A stretch of 64,000 bases of DNA from Unio delphinus (Eukaryota > Mollusca > Bivalvia > Unionida > Unionidae). Shown here one piece after another: positions 24,553-36,675 of this stretch (within the stretch, counting starts at the first letter, position 1; each line of letters opens with the position of its first letter). The notes under the pieces are model-generated. The model was not told the origin of the DNA. It saw only the letters and a list, made by a program, of their open reading frames with translations, and did not search any database. The DNA lies in NCBI GenBank assembly GCA_029339505.1, contig JAQISU010000166.1, forward strand, positions 2,411,001 to 2,475,000. Direction: 5' to 3'. Position numbers and translations under genes: made by a program.

Positions 24553-25630
24553 TTAATGGTTCAAGTGTTCATATGTAGCACTTTTAGCTTTAGAAAGCAA
24601 CAGATTGTCATGTTGCATTTCAAAACATTTTGTACCAGCTGAGGCCATGAATGTTTTGCATACCAGTAGAGCACTCAGTAGCGGGTTACTTAGCCTGGAT
24701 CTGAATTCAGTTTTATTTTTGTTAACAACACTGAACAATCTGTCACAGTCAGCATTAGAATGGTAAAGAACCAATATTCCTTTCATAACCTGACAAAGAT
24801 GAGAAAATGTAGATTTTCCAGTTATTGGGTCTTTTAGATGGGAAATAGGTCCCCATTGGTCATAAACACTGTTCACATGTAGTACGTTGTTAGGTAGAAT
24901 GCCAACTTGACACTTCAGGAGTTCTCCTTCTAATTTATTGACAGCCTTTCCTGCAGCAAGGTACATTAAAAGACAAGACAACCTGATATGTACTCAGGTA
25001 GAGACATTTTTCAAAATACAGAACGCAACTCTTTATAAAATTCCAGTCATCACTGATGCAGATACAGCTGAAAACCTCATACAGTTTAGCAAACTTGTGT
25101 TTATTCAAAGCAAATCAAAAATGTTTTCTCCAGTGGAATCTACTGTCAGTTCTGGTAATGAAAGAAGAGCCCTCTGACTTTGCCCTTTTGTTGTTGAAGT
25201 TTATAGCATTGACTGGGGACAACATTTTGTCATAATAATCACTACTCTTCTCTGTGACAATATTAAATGACCCAATTGTCTATAATTCTAAATGAAGTAT
25301 CTTCTGCTAAATATGAAACAATAATTTTAGATGATTTTGTTCTTGCACATGCATATTTTCTGCAACGTTGGAATAAAAAACATTCTTTTGAATAAAGGAT
25401 GTAGTCTTCTACTGCTATGGCACTGCAACAAGGGGTATTCCCTGTTCTGTAATGAACTTCGTAAATAACACCTCTGCATTTATAAAATTTGTGTCCACAA
25501 TTGAGTTATTCTGTAAAAAAAGAAGTTACTTTAATACTGGAGTTAGTAAAAAAGATCCAATTCAAGGTTTCTTTGTTTTACCGCCATGACAAATATTAAA
25601 ATCCTTTCCATACAGCTTGCAATGGATGTG
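24553..25630 (-). pseudogene. BED-finger hAT-like transposase, copy B (decayed; retains the C-terminal domain)
   Basis: It begins with a BED-finger remnant in which the second cysteine has become tyrosine (CKLYGKDF) and then frameshifts repeatedly. Recognisable blocks line up with copy A: 'LPELTVDSTG' near 25140 and 'YLAAGKAVNKLEGELLKCQVG' from about 24970 (read in two parts). About 70 residues between KLE and the EFLKYQ block of copy A are deleted here. The last 142 codons (24553-24981) are intact. They contain the C-terminal hAT-type part missing from copy A (VLYHSNADCDRLFSVV, then a SRLSNPLLSALL stretch), ending in TAA. The A/B pair is a tandem duplication whose junction fused the two copies. 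Confidence 0.8.
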
Positions 25631-26791
25631 AAGAAGAGGAAATTTATTTCTTCCAGTGATGGAGTCTTTTAGCTGGGAAATAAGGTGCCATTGCACATCA
25701 ACTCTATCTGCATTAAGTATATTGTCAGGTAGAATCCCAACTTGATACTTCAGGAATTCTTCTTCCAGATGATCCAAGTGAGACAAGGGTAGCAATAGAA
25801 AGGGATATCTCTTGACAAAGAATCTAACACTTTTGAAGCTTTTTGACTGTCTCTCATTTACATAAGCAACTGAAGCATTTAAAAGCAGTTCATCTCCATA
25901 TGGGAATTTATGGAGCATGTAATCACAGATATCTATTAATAAATGGCCAATATCTACTTCTAATTTATCAGCAGCCTTACCAGCAGCAAGGTGCATCAAA
26001 TGACAGGGGCAACCTGTTATGAACACTGATGGAGACATTTTCAAAATATAGGATGCAACTCCTTTATGAATTCCAGTCATCACTGATGCATTATCAGCTG
26101 CAAACCCCATACAGTTCTGCCAACTTATGTCACGTTTCTTCAAAACATTGTCAAGCAAATCAAAAATGTTTTGTCCAGTGGAATCTACTGTTAATTCTGG
26201 TAAAGAAAGAAGAACACTCATGACTTTGCCTTTTTCACTGTCAAAGTATCTAACACATACTGGGTACAACTTTTTATCATCATAATCACAACTCCCGTCT
26301 GTGGCAATACTAAACGGCCCAATTTTCATTGCTTCTGCAGTTTTAAGTGAAGTATCTTCTGCTAGGCACCGAACAATGTGAGATGATTTTGTTCTTGCAC
26401 AAGCATATTTTTCCGCAATTTTCGAATCAGGAAACATCCGCTTGAACAAGGGACCAACGTGGTCTGCTACCGCTAAGGGTAGTCCGTGTTCTATTAAAAA
26501 CTCGGTAAATAACACCTCAGCATTTATAGTATTCAAGTCTGCACTTGAGCTCTGCTGTAAATAAGAAGTTACCTTAATATTAGAGTTCGTAAGGCGAGCT
26601 AATTCGATGTGTTTCCTTGTTTTCATGTGTTTTTCCACATCAAATTTACCACCATGACCAATGCTAAAATCGTTTCCACACAGTCTGCAATGAGCATGAT
26701 GCTATCATAGAATGGAACGCTGTATTATGCCATTCATATATTCATCTTTGAATCTTTGGAGGACTCGTCGTTTTGCTTTTTTCTGATCCAT
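25630..26791 (-). pseudogene. BED-finger hAT-like transposase, copy A (C-terminus missing)
   Basis: The frame starts with an ATG at 26789-26791 (MDQKKAKRRVLQRFKDEY) and meets TGA and TAG at codons 29-30 (26702-26707). It then runs uninterrupted. A BED-like finger (CRLCGNDF, then HGG and HMKTRKH) spans about residues 35-57. The RNase H-like transposase core follows, with FSIATDGSCDYDDKKLYPV, GFAADNASVMTG and GCPCHLMHLAAGKA. These supply the acidic residues and the C..H pattern expected of hAT-type catalytic domains. Near 25630-25645 the copy breaks off after ITGRNKF and joins directly, in frame, to the BED finger of copy B. The frame therefore ends (25562) with finger-like residues that do not belong to it. 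Substrate DNA would have been the element's own ends. Confidence 0.85.
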
Positions 26792-27462
26792 CTGCGAAAT
26801 TCTTGGGGGAAAAAATGTGCTCTAACATACACAAAGACTAGAATCCATCTTAACATCTGAAGCCGTTTAGCGCCAACGATTAGACGTCACGTGAGGATGT
26901 CCTCGTCGTGTTTGGAGGATTGATTACATTTTGCTTTGTTTATTATTGACTTTTTCTAACCCATCTGTGAAATTATTTAAGATATATTTTTACACTCATA
27001 AACGCATTGAGAATTTTTTAATACTTTTTAGCGCAAAAAAACTTTTAGACTGGTTCTGCACTATACAAAATTAGAACAAAGAGTATGTGCATTATGATAT
27101 AAACAAAATAGAAACCAGTCTGTTCTCTCCTCACAAAGCCGCTATAAATAGAATACGAGGTCGAAAGTTTGAAAGTATCTTAGAAACATGATAGTTGCTA
27201 TAAATAGAACATGAATATTAGGAAAGTCCACGGACAAGTATACTCGTATATCGTAGTTATGTAGAAGCGGGGTATTTTTTAATAAAAAATAAAACAGTAT
27301 GTAAAAAATAAAGTAATGCTAATAAAAACAAAAAAAAATTATTTTTTTTTTTGCAAGATGGATATATCGAAAAAGCGTAATCTATAAACGTTAACGCGTA
27401 ACGCGGAATTTAATGGGAAAAAGCGTAATGATTACGCCAAAAGCGTAATGGTTGGCATGTAT

Positions 27463-27567
27463 GCGAAAACGTGCTCGTTGCGGACCTAAAGCAAAATGGC
27501 CTCATCTTGAAGCTGACCTGAAGCAGTGGATCATGGCCCAGCGGGACAACAACCGACCATTCTAGAC
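27463..27567 (+). pseudogene. Pogo-like transposase, second remnant (CENP-B-type HTH)
   Basis: It continues the frame broken at 24408. GPKAKWPHLEADLKQWI followed by MAQRDNNRPF is a good match to the second DNA-binding helix region of pogo/CENP-B proteins (consensus ..KWP.LE..L..W...QR..). A TAG (27565-27567) ends it before any catalytic domain. Confidence 0.78.
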
Positions 27568-28011
27568 TTTGCTATTTATTACGTCTTTGTTTTCAATCAT
27601 TGGAAGCGGTCTTTTTGAGACAAGTCAACAAGATAAACAACAAAACACGTGCTTTTAATTTTTATCATTAAAATATTAATTAATTCAAAATATGTAAAAT
27701 TAGGTAGTTATTTCAATTGAAAACAGAAAATATTGATTATGAAAATGTGACGGATACGAAATTTTAAGTTTTTATCCCGAAATGTTGATTTGGTCCCGAT
27801 ACCGTATGTTGTAAAGTCACCATAGTAGCCATAATATCCAACCCTAGCAAAACAAAACTAGAACAATATTTAAGTTATGTAGTTGTTTTTCAAACAATAT
27901 ATTGAAATATTATTATGTGTAAAAAAAATTGTGATATAGCCCGCACCCTTATATAACCCACACACCCCTGCGGGGTTTGTAAAATCTGGTATAACACGCG
28001 GGAAAATACGG

Positions 28012-28985
28012 TATATCATGCCCCATCAAGTATGGGTATACTGTGAGGCATCAAGCAGGTGTATACTATTGGGTATGATCAAGTATTGTGAGGCATCAAG
28101 TATGGATTTACTGCGTGGCATCAAGCTGGGTGTACTGTAAGGCATAAAGTAGGAGTTAAGTTTGAGGCATCAAGTATAAGTTTACTGTGAAGCATCAAGT
28201 ATAATGGTGTACTGTGAGTGATCAAGCAAGAGTTTACTCTGTGTAATAAAGTATTGGTACACTGTGAGGCATCAAGCATGGGTATAGTGTGAGGCATCAA
28301 GTATGGATATAGTGTGAGGCATCAAGCATGGGTATAGTGTGAGGGATCAAGCATGGGTATAGTGTGAGGCATCAAGCAGCATGGGTATAGTGTGAGGCAT
28401 CAAGCATGGGTATAGTGTGAGGCATCAAGCTGGGGTATACTGAGAAGAATCAAGCATGGGTACACTGTAAGGCCTCAAGCATGGGTATATTGAGAAGAAT
28501 CGAGCATGGTTATACTAACAGGCATCAAGCTTCAGTACACTGATAGGCATCAAGCATGTGTATACTGTGAGGCATCAAGCCTGGGTATACTGATAGGCAA
28601 CAAGCATGTGTATACTGTGAGGCATCAAGCTTGGGTATACTGATAGTCATTAAGTATGTGTGTACTATGAGGCATCAAGCTTGGGTATACTGATAGGCAT
28701 CAAGCTTGGGTATACTGTGAGGCATCAAGTTGGGTATACTGTGAGGCATCAAGCTTGGGTATACTGTGAGGCATCAAGTTGGGTATACTGTGAGGCATCA
28801 AGTTGGGTATACTGATAGGCCTCAAGCATGGGTATAATGTGAAGCATCAAGCTTCAGTACACTGATAGGCATCAAGTACGGGGTATACTGTGAGGCATCA
28901 AGTTTGGGTATACTGATAGGCATCAAGCTTGGGTATACTGATAGGCATCAAGCATGTATGTATACTGAGGCATCACAAGTGTGAG
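28012..28985. repeat. 25-bp minisatellite, about 38 copies
   Basis: The unit ggcatcaagcttgggtatac plus 'tgtga' or 'tgata' repeats head to tail. Variants cluster in runs (for example, 'tgata' units concentrate after 28530), indicating local amplification. It continues the block at 24026-24138. Confidence 0.95.
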
Positions 28986-30590
28986 GTGGTTTAAGGAGAT
29001 TAATCAATATGCAAAGGTCTCACTAGGATTTTAAAACTAGGAGTCCAGGACTCCCTTTTTGGTAAAAGTAGGAGTCCCACCAGCAAAAGTTGCAGTCCCA
29101 TCCTTGACAATGTTGAACTTCCAGATTAGAAGAACTGTTGGTTGCCGTTGAGTTTAATTTCCACATTCTTTATAACACTGACATGTACAACAGTGTCAGG
29201 CTACATGTATTCGGCATGTCTGGTAATTCTGCACAACGATACATCATTTCTGTAAACATTGGATCACATGTTGGTTACGTGGTTGAAAATTCAATTTTTG
29301 GCTGAAATGCCAGAAAGAGTCCAAAGTAACGTATTTCATTTCATATCCTGATGCATAAACATTTTGAATATAATATTCTGTTGACAATTGAATTTGGTAT
29401 GGGTTTTGTGCCAATATTGGTAACCTTAGATACCCAGAATAACCTGACGGCAATGTAACTCTTGATAGTCCTTCATGGTGAGACTGAATTTTGACAATCC
29501 AAGGAATAGTTGTATTCCAAACACTAAGCCAGGCATCACACACTTTCTTACGCTTGGCTACTATTTCCATCCAAACTGTCAGTTCTAAAAAAAACTTCAG
29601 CAATCTTCTGAATCTCATTAAAACCTTGGTCAGTTTGCCATTTAACCCCAAACTACTTATCCAAATTTGCAAACAACGTTTTGTCCTGATGTGTCTTGAT
29701 TTGGAGATCACATGCACTATTTATTTGGCTAGTCAGAAATTAACACAATAATGGAAGCTAAAGTGTACTCTTATAATAACTACATGTACATCTCAGGATC
29801 TTTCTGTCTCTGAATTCAGTCATTGTAAATTTAACATTTTCCCACCCAAGCTGCTAGTCAAAGACCTTTGAACTTGCTGCCCCGCTAGCCCAGCTATTGC
29901 GTCATGTTCTTTTGATGTACTCAACTAAAAACAGCAGGCATAACTGGGGGTATTTTAACCACTGAATTATGTCACTGTAAATATCAGCACAGCTAAAATG
30001 ATAAGGTAATCAACACTAACTTTGTCTCCCAGCTATTTGCATGCGTACGGAGGACTCCTGCATGGAGTGATTTATGCGTCCCAGATCAAATATTCACATT
30101 AAAATACGCGTAATTAAGCGTTTCCGAGACCTCTGAATATGGATTGTACAAATTTAAACATCAGGTGTATTTGGACAATGTAAGCCACCAAGAGCTGCTC
30201 TAGTTTGTATCAGAAATTGGAAGTGAGAGCTAAGTACCCGGTACACAGTTACAAGCAATTTATTACAAAATCATAATGAAATAAAATAGGACACAATGTC
30301 TATTAAGAGCCAAATAAATCAAGATGCCTATGGTATGACATGTCATAACAACATGTATTCTCTTGGTAAAATTAATCACAGCTGAAAAAAAGATTACTAT
30401 GACTTTCTGAATAATATATGTTTCTACTTTCCTGCAATGGAGTACTGATCTATGTTGATTTAATTTAAGAAGGTTGTCATATGATGGGTCACTTATCAGC
30501 TTCTTGTTTCTTTATTACAAATTTAAAAAGTGAAATTCACACATGAAATAGGTAATATTTTGTAATCCAGCAATGTCTTTTCTGACAATT

Positions 30591-30593
<3 letters not shown>
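28986..30593. other. Unclassified; one 157-codon minus-strand frame at 29244-29717
   Basis: The frame at 29244-29717 reads VAKRKKVCDAWLSVWNTTIPW and similar. In its first part another frame looks equally protein-like (FGVKWQTDQGFNEIQKIAEVFF), so a frameshifted pseudogene is possible. I recognise no family. The surrounding phrases 'aggagtcccaccagc' look repetitive. No splice sites support it as a BicD exon. Confidence 0.35.

Positions 30594-30627
<34 letters not shown>
30594..30627. repeat. (GT)n microsatellite
   Basis: About 17 perfect GT repeats. Confidence 0.98.
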
Positions 30628-30629
<2 letters not shown>

Positions 30630-33600
30630 ATCTGTTTAAAAAATGATAGTGTTATCTACATTAATTAATTTCAACCACAATCCTGGTACAAGTCCTGCAA
30701 ATATTTTTTGACCACATCATAAAATTATGGAATGTGACTTGAATTACATTCTAGATGGGAAGCAGAGGCTGAGGGAAGAATAGCATAGCCAGGAAAACTG
30801 CAGGCTGTAACTGCTTCAGAGTCAAAATGTAAACTTCTGCTGGAGTTACTTACCTTGCCACTGAATCCCTTAAATAGCAAACAAAACAATGTATCTTCAA
30901 AGATGCTTTTTCACTATATAAATTTTCATAATAACAGTTTATATGCATTATAAGGTTTTAAAAACATGGTTCCAGTTTGATGCAATAATCAAGAGACTAA
31001 AATGAACTGCATATAATTCAACATCTGCCTAACTGACAAATTGTCAGACAGCCAAATTCTAACAATCTTACATGCAACACAGAAATGATGAATTGATAAA
31101 TAGAAAAACATATAAGGAGTAAAAATGAAGCATCAATAATGGCCGAGTGACTTCTAGGCCAGAAACAGCAGCTGACATTGCGGATGAGGTGTTCTTGGTA
31201 GTTATTTACAACTTACAGATTACGAAAGAGTCCGGTGTCTGAACATAATAAGTTTTGTCTCTTGGAATGATTTGTTTTTTCTTCAGGCTAACTTTTTTCA
31301 ACATTCAGCTTGAGCCTTTTACATGCGGATGAGATCAATGATTTGGGATACTCCCCACAAAAACCACCAACAATTTCAGGTTCTAAGCTCACCATAAAAT
31401 CTCTTGGTATCCCCATGGTCCAGTCTGACTTTTAGCATGGTTATTAAGTGTCAAAACAATTAAATTTGGTTGGAAAGGTTGGCTACCATGATGCTTCTCT
31501 GTGTAAGATTCTACATATATTTCTTTGCCTACCAAACATAAATGGATTCATATTTTAATGTTGATGATGAACATCGTACAACTGGTGGTGTGAGGTGTTT
31601 CTCATTCTTTATTCTTTATTAAAAAATGAAAGCTATAATGTATCAATACAACTTGAGTATAACACAAAAATAATGAAAGAGATGTCTTATTTGCATGACA
31701 GATTTCTATTATTCATTTCACCAATAAAATTTAATTCATTTTAATTATGAACAATTATCAGACTTCACAGATGGTCTGTATGTGGGGCTATTATATATAG
31801 TGCTGCAAATCAGGTCACTTTGTGTGTGACACTTTTCCCAAGTCACGGTCCTGAATCACACATTCTCTTAAAATAATACTTCCTCTGTAACAGAGTTGAC
31901 AATGTCTACCACACTGATTTATACTGCAGTCAGAATCTTGCTGGCTCAGTTATGTATGTAACACCACCTTGTGAACACATCCTAAGGTTGACAGCATGTG
32001 CATCCATCACCATTTCACCAATAAACTGGTTTCCATTTCAGTACAAATTCCAGGTGTTTTCTTGTTGTTGTCTTCATTTCAAATGGCAACATTGTAATTT
32101 GGAATTTAAACTCTAAAACTGAGGCTCATCCGATTTCTTTTCCTTTCTAAAACCTGGATAAATTTATGCTAATAAATAAAGCATAAACATGTGCTATTTG
32201 TCAAGTCAGTGTGCATGTTACTTAGATTTATTTTAATAAAGGAATAAAATAAACAAAATTCCTAGAAATGTCATTGCCAACTACGTTTCAGAGTGACCAT
32301 GATATAAAATTGTTAGATTACTTTGTATAAGAATGAATACACAGGAACTCTTCACATGGACAACAGTTGCAAACAGAGGTTGCTTATTAAAGCATACCAA
32401 ACTTTTTCAAAACAAGTGTAATTAACAGACACACCTTTTTAAAAATTACTTGTTTAATGTAAAATTTATCTTGATGTCTCTGTCTTTCCATTTGTGGTTT
32501 TCATGCAATGGTTATTCAAATGCCAATCAATAATGTCTACCAGCTCCATCCATGATGGAGGTACGCAAGACATGCCTCATCAAGTTGCAGTGTAGATTTG
32601 CTTTATCTCTCCAAATACAGAACTCCATTTAAAGAACAGGTCAGCTTCTGACTTTCAAGACTTAAAACACATCTTGCAGTTTGTTGGTACATGAATACCA
32701 ACAACTGCATTTTCTGGTACATGGACATATTTTACCAGAAAAAAACTGGTATATTTAGGCACAAGAAAATCTCCAATTACTGTCATTTTCAACTAAAGTC
32801 CATTTCCCTAAAAATATGCCAACTCAATAAGATATGCCAACTCAATTATACAAGTAGTTTTCAGCACTCTTTTAAAATGTGTTTTTTGATACCATAATGC
32901 CCTGGTCTAAATAACATGTAATGAAGTATTACTATTTTTATAATTGCACATTAATGAATTGACAGTAATGTCTAACTCAAACTCTAAGAAAGACTGCTTT
33001 CATTAAACCAGTGTCCCCAAATATAAACACCATTAAACATGGGCATCATTTATTTACAGAAAAATTGCTGGTTGTTACTCTGTTTGTCTCAACAATGAGT
33101 CGAGAGAAGGTTTAGCTACTGTAATAATCACACACACACACACAATGGCTTCATGCCTACTTACCCAAGTCTTGCTATTAGCTGTTTGCAGCTTGGCCAT
33201 AGATGACCAAAACTAGAAAAGGTTTGTGTAAGCCCCCACCCCCCTCAGGTTGTGTGGAATGATATAAGTATCTATTCAGAGCGTAAATAGACAATACATA
33301 TTATACAGTGAGATCTATAAAAATAGGAGAAATGAGTGCAAGCATTAATATGTCAATGAAACAATGCAGATATATTCTACAAGAAAACAATCCCCACCCC
33401 ACCCCCAATACTGACCATTTATTTTGGCATTATGAAATCAAGTTCTTTGTAGCCAAGTCAGCTCACAGGAGTTCATGTCCAGTAAGATATGGCTAAGTTT
33501 ATAATACTGCAGTGTGTTGTGTTAGGAAACTGTACCCTTCTCTTTCTTCATTACATGAATACATCCATAAACATTTGCTGTTGTTAAATTTAAAAAGTAT

Positions 33601-34142
33601 GAATTGATATGGCACATTATACTTAATTGTAAAATAGCTTTCACTTTTGTTTTTTTCTTTCATGTTAGAAATGTGGTATGTTGGGTGAAAGCTGAATTTA
33701 TATCAAATGAACCAAAAGATCACATAATTTCCTGTGTTTATCCTTTTTCTTCTGTGCCATGATTTATAATTTTTTTTAACAGAAACATTTTCAGTTTATT
33801 ATATATAAACAGAAATCCACATAGGCAGCAATGACCCTAGGCTGGGTCAGCATCATTGTGTAAGAAAAGTGGAAGTTAAACTGAATTCTTATTTCCAGTG
33901 CCCCCCTCCACTTACCACAGAAATGCAGTATTGAGAGAAATTCTGCCAATGAAGTTTACTTTCCAATTTTCAGTCAGTCAATTGTTTTCTTAATTTTATA
34001 TCATTTGAATATTTAAAATTAGCTATTGCTTCCTTTTTTTTAAAAAAAACTTTCTGCACTAATGTAGGGTTCCAGATAATCTCTTAAAATATGTCAGTTT
34101 CATGACATTGGGTGGAAAATTTGACAATTTTTTTTTTTTTTA
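30628..34142. other. Unique-looking intronic DNA, no feature recognised
   Basis: About 3.5 kb of AT-rich sequence without tandem repeats apart from a short CA run near 33132. Short frames (32691-32897, 33308-33496) have no recognisable content. Confidence 0.55.
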
Positions 34143-34165
34143 CCTAACCCTAACCCTAACCCTAA
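34143..34165. repeat. Interstitial telomeric repeat, (CCCTAA) about 3.7 copies
   Basis: A perfect stretch of cctaaccctaaccctaac(cctaa) directly follows a run of about 14 T. TTAGGG is the standard animal telomere unit. The position inside the BicD intron rules out a chromosome end. Confidence 0.93.
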
Positions 34166-34497
34166 GTCTTTATTACTCAATTTCAGCAGTCATTTATTTT
34201 TTTTAATTTTTTTTTAAGAAAAACATTAATCTGTATTTTGACAGCATTTTTAATTTTTTATGAAATAATACACATTGATGCCAACAAGCTAAAATGTTGT
34301 TTCAACAGTAATTTTATGAAATCTAAACAATAATATATTTTTAAAAAAAACATGATTACGTACCGTTACTGCATATAATTAATATAATTCACAATATTCA
34401 TCTTTCTATATGATACATTTATCTGTATACACATACCAGCTCATCTTTTCATCCTAAGAAGGGGGTTTCAGCGATAAGGTTGGGCCATTCGGGCTTT
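34166..34497. other. AT-rich, nothing recognised
   Basis: T- and A-runs only. Confidence 0.6.
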
Positions 34498-34795
34498 TGA
34501 CATATTGGCTGTATTTACAGTTTGCAGCTTACAGCCATATGCTTATCTGTTCATATGCCATTCTTTCTATGTGTTGACATATTGGGTCTATTTACAGCAT
34601 ACAGTTTACAGCCATATACAAATATATGTTCATATGCTTTCTATGTGCTGACATTGGCTGTATTTCCAGTATGCAGCTTATTACAGCTATACACCTATCT
34701 GTTCATGTGCTATTCTATGTGCTGACATAATACCTGTGTTTCCTGTATGCAGATTACAGCCTTACAGTTTTTGTTTCTATGCCATTCTTATCCAT
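34498..34795. repeat. About 75-78 bp tandem repeat, 4 copies
   Basis: 'gacatattggctgtatttac', 'cagcttacagccatat' and 'tctgttcatatgc' recur, starting near 34498, 34576, 34651 and 34723. The last copy is the most diverged. Confidence 0.85.
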
Positions 34796-36200
34796 AAAAA
34801 GATGACAATTTTACTTTTGAAAAGACAACGTGTTAGTTGTCAATGATATTAATTCTAACCATTTTGGCCACTTCAGGCTACTCCATTTGATAGATGCAAG
34901 GTCTATCTTGCCAGCCTGACCACGCCCTTTGTTTGACATTTTATGGATGCATTAAGAACTTCCTATAGCCTGGAAAACATTACAGTGTCATCTTCAAAAC
35001 AAAGTGCAATTATCATATGCAAGGAAATTCTCATCAATAAACCATGGATGCATGGGAGCGGATGATTATTAAGGGTGTAACAATATACTGGTAAATTTTG
35101 CAATACAAAATGCCTGATACTGTACAGTATATTGCACTATCAATATAGAAATACATGTACATGAATACCATTTTTTTTTTCTTCACATACACTAGAGCAA
35201 CTGGGACCAACTTTGAATAGACCACAGACATCCTTTAGGCTTAGCACTGTTACCAACATGGCAGCTTCTAATACAAGTTTGTGAAGACCTCAAGATGAAA
35301 AAGTTCCATCTGGAATAATATTTCATTAAAAAGGGAGTCTGACATCAATACACTTGACAAAACAACCAGTGTGTATGGCATGTGCCAAACCAAAGTAAAA
35401 CACACAGCTAAAACAACAAAACTCAACTCATATGTGGTCCACCTTTACTGTGCAGCATGAGACAATCCGTAGCACACTAACCGAAGTATCCAGTAAAGAC
35501 ATACTAAATGCTTCAGGTCAGCAACCAATGATTACAAGTTAAACTGACAATGGTACTTGATCCATGATATGCTGTACCATGTAAACAATTTCTCTAAGAA
35601 AATTATCCCAAAAATTTATTCAAAAGTCAGAGGACATAAAATCCCGCTTGCCACGATATTTACACTTGCACTAACAACCGACAGTTGTTAGTCTCTAAGG
35701 CTGAAAGCAACAAAGGTTTAGAATTACTGATATTACTTATTAACTAGACTATTCATTCATTATTCAAATAAATGCAAGACATCTGTCAGTGTGAAAATTA
35801 TAATTACATGTATTTTGTACTTAGTTTTACTCCTAGTCATGACTGTGCTGCAGTACATGACCCTTTTAATAATATTACTTTCTTTGTTAACCAAAAGACC
35901 TTTTTCTATCAGGCAAAATAATATTACAACTTACAAGTAAGTATCTATTTCCTGCTGGTAGAAGTTTTCACTCATGTTCATGTATTTATTGTTTACTAAA
36001 TCATTTATGTAATCATTGTTTAGCATGTGTTTTGGTAACATAAAAAGCAGCATGAACTTATTTTCTTGTTCAAATTTTATAACACAAAATAAACAATTAG
36101 CCCCAGAATCTAAAATGTTGTCAATGAGCAATATGTAATAATAAATAATACAACAGATGAATGTTTTATTATGATATACTGCAACAGTTTTGTTTCTTTT
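34796..36200. other. Unique-looking intronic DNA, no feature recognised
   Basis: No repeat or coding signal seen. Confidence 0.55.
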
Positions 36201-36474
36201 GTGTGTGTGTGTGTGTGATTAAGATTTCTAACATAGCTTTAACAATTTTTTAGTCATATCGCTACAATGTCTGCAGTAAGGCAGTTTGTCCCACCCAGTC
36301 GCATTATCCAGACACCAGGCTGACCAGTCCTAACAGTAACACTAACCTCTTAATGCTGAGTGTCAAGTGATGCAGCTGTAAATACCATTTCAGTAAGTCT
36401 TGGGTATGACTCAAGCGGGGATTCAACCAACAACCTCAGCGGCGGATGTTCTAACCACTAGGCCGGTGACAAGA
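36201..36474 (-). mobile_element. SINE-A copy (tRNA-derived)
   Basis: The element reads from a (GT)n run at its tail through 'agctttaacaattttttagtcat' and 'gacaccaggctgaccagtcctaac' to the inverse of a tRNA head, 'gggattcaacc' (box B inverse) and 'ctaaccactaggccggtgac' (box A side). It is therefore on the minus strand, with its 3' tail adjoining a CA/GT microsatellite. Confidence 0.88.
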
Positions 36475-36675
36475 ATGTACTATCAACATATTAGTGCTGA
36501 AGATTAAAGTAACTTGTAAAGAGTTAGTGTTATTTTGTATCAATTTATAAACTCTTGCATCATGTGTATCAATATAGCAAAAGTATGTATGCATCTTCTC
36601 ACCAGCAATGCTTAATTAGGGGTAAGATTTATCTTGTAAATGCAAAAGCTGATGATCATCAAGATATAATAGTTA

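Larger units (their letters stand above)
24409..27462 (-). mobile_element. hAT-like DNA transposon nested in the pogo-like element
   Basis: The terminal inverted repeats are ATACATGCCAACC (24409-24421) and its inverse (27450-27462). They are flanked by ACGAAAAC at 24401-24408 and GCGAAAAC at 27463-27470, an 8-base target duplication with one difference, as expected of hAT elements. Subterminal 'gtaatc' motifs recur inside both ends. The interior holds two tandem, mutually truncated BED-finger/hAT transposase pseudogenes on the minus strand. An end homologous to its left terminus occurs at about 38185. Confidence 0.85.
24139..28011 (+). mobile_element. Pogo-like DNA transposon (outer element of a nest), TA target-site duplication
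   Basis: The termini are inverted copies of CC(A/G)TATTTTCCCGC, flanked by TA at 24137-24138 and 28012-28013. Deleting the element and one TA restores the phase of the surrounding 25-bp repeat exactly. Subterminal motifs (atatagcccg, cccgcaccc) recur inside both ends. The coding remnant has two pieces. At 24318-24408 the plus strand reads an N-terminal helix-turn-helix part with IDESVIRGWRKEKGTLEKM. At 27463-27567 it resumes with a CENP-B-type DNA-binding segment (GPKAKWPHLEADLKQW, then MAQRDNNRPF) and a TAG. The two pieces are in frame once the inner element and one copy of its target duplication are set aside. No DDE domain is present, so the element is non-autonomous and long dead. Confidence 0.88.
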
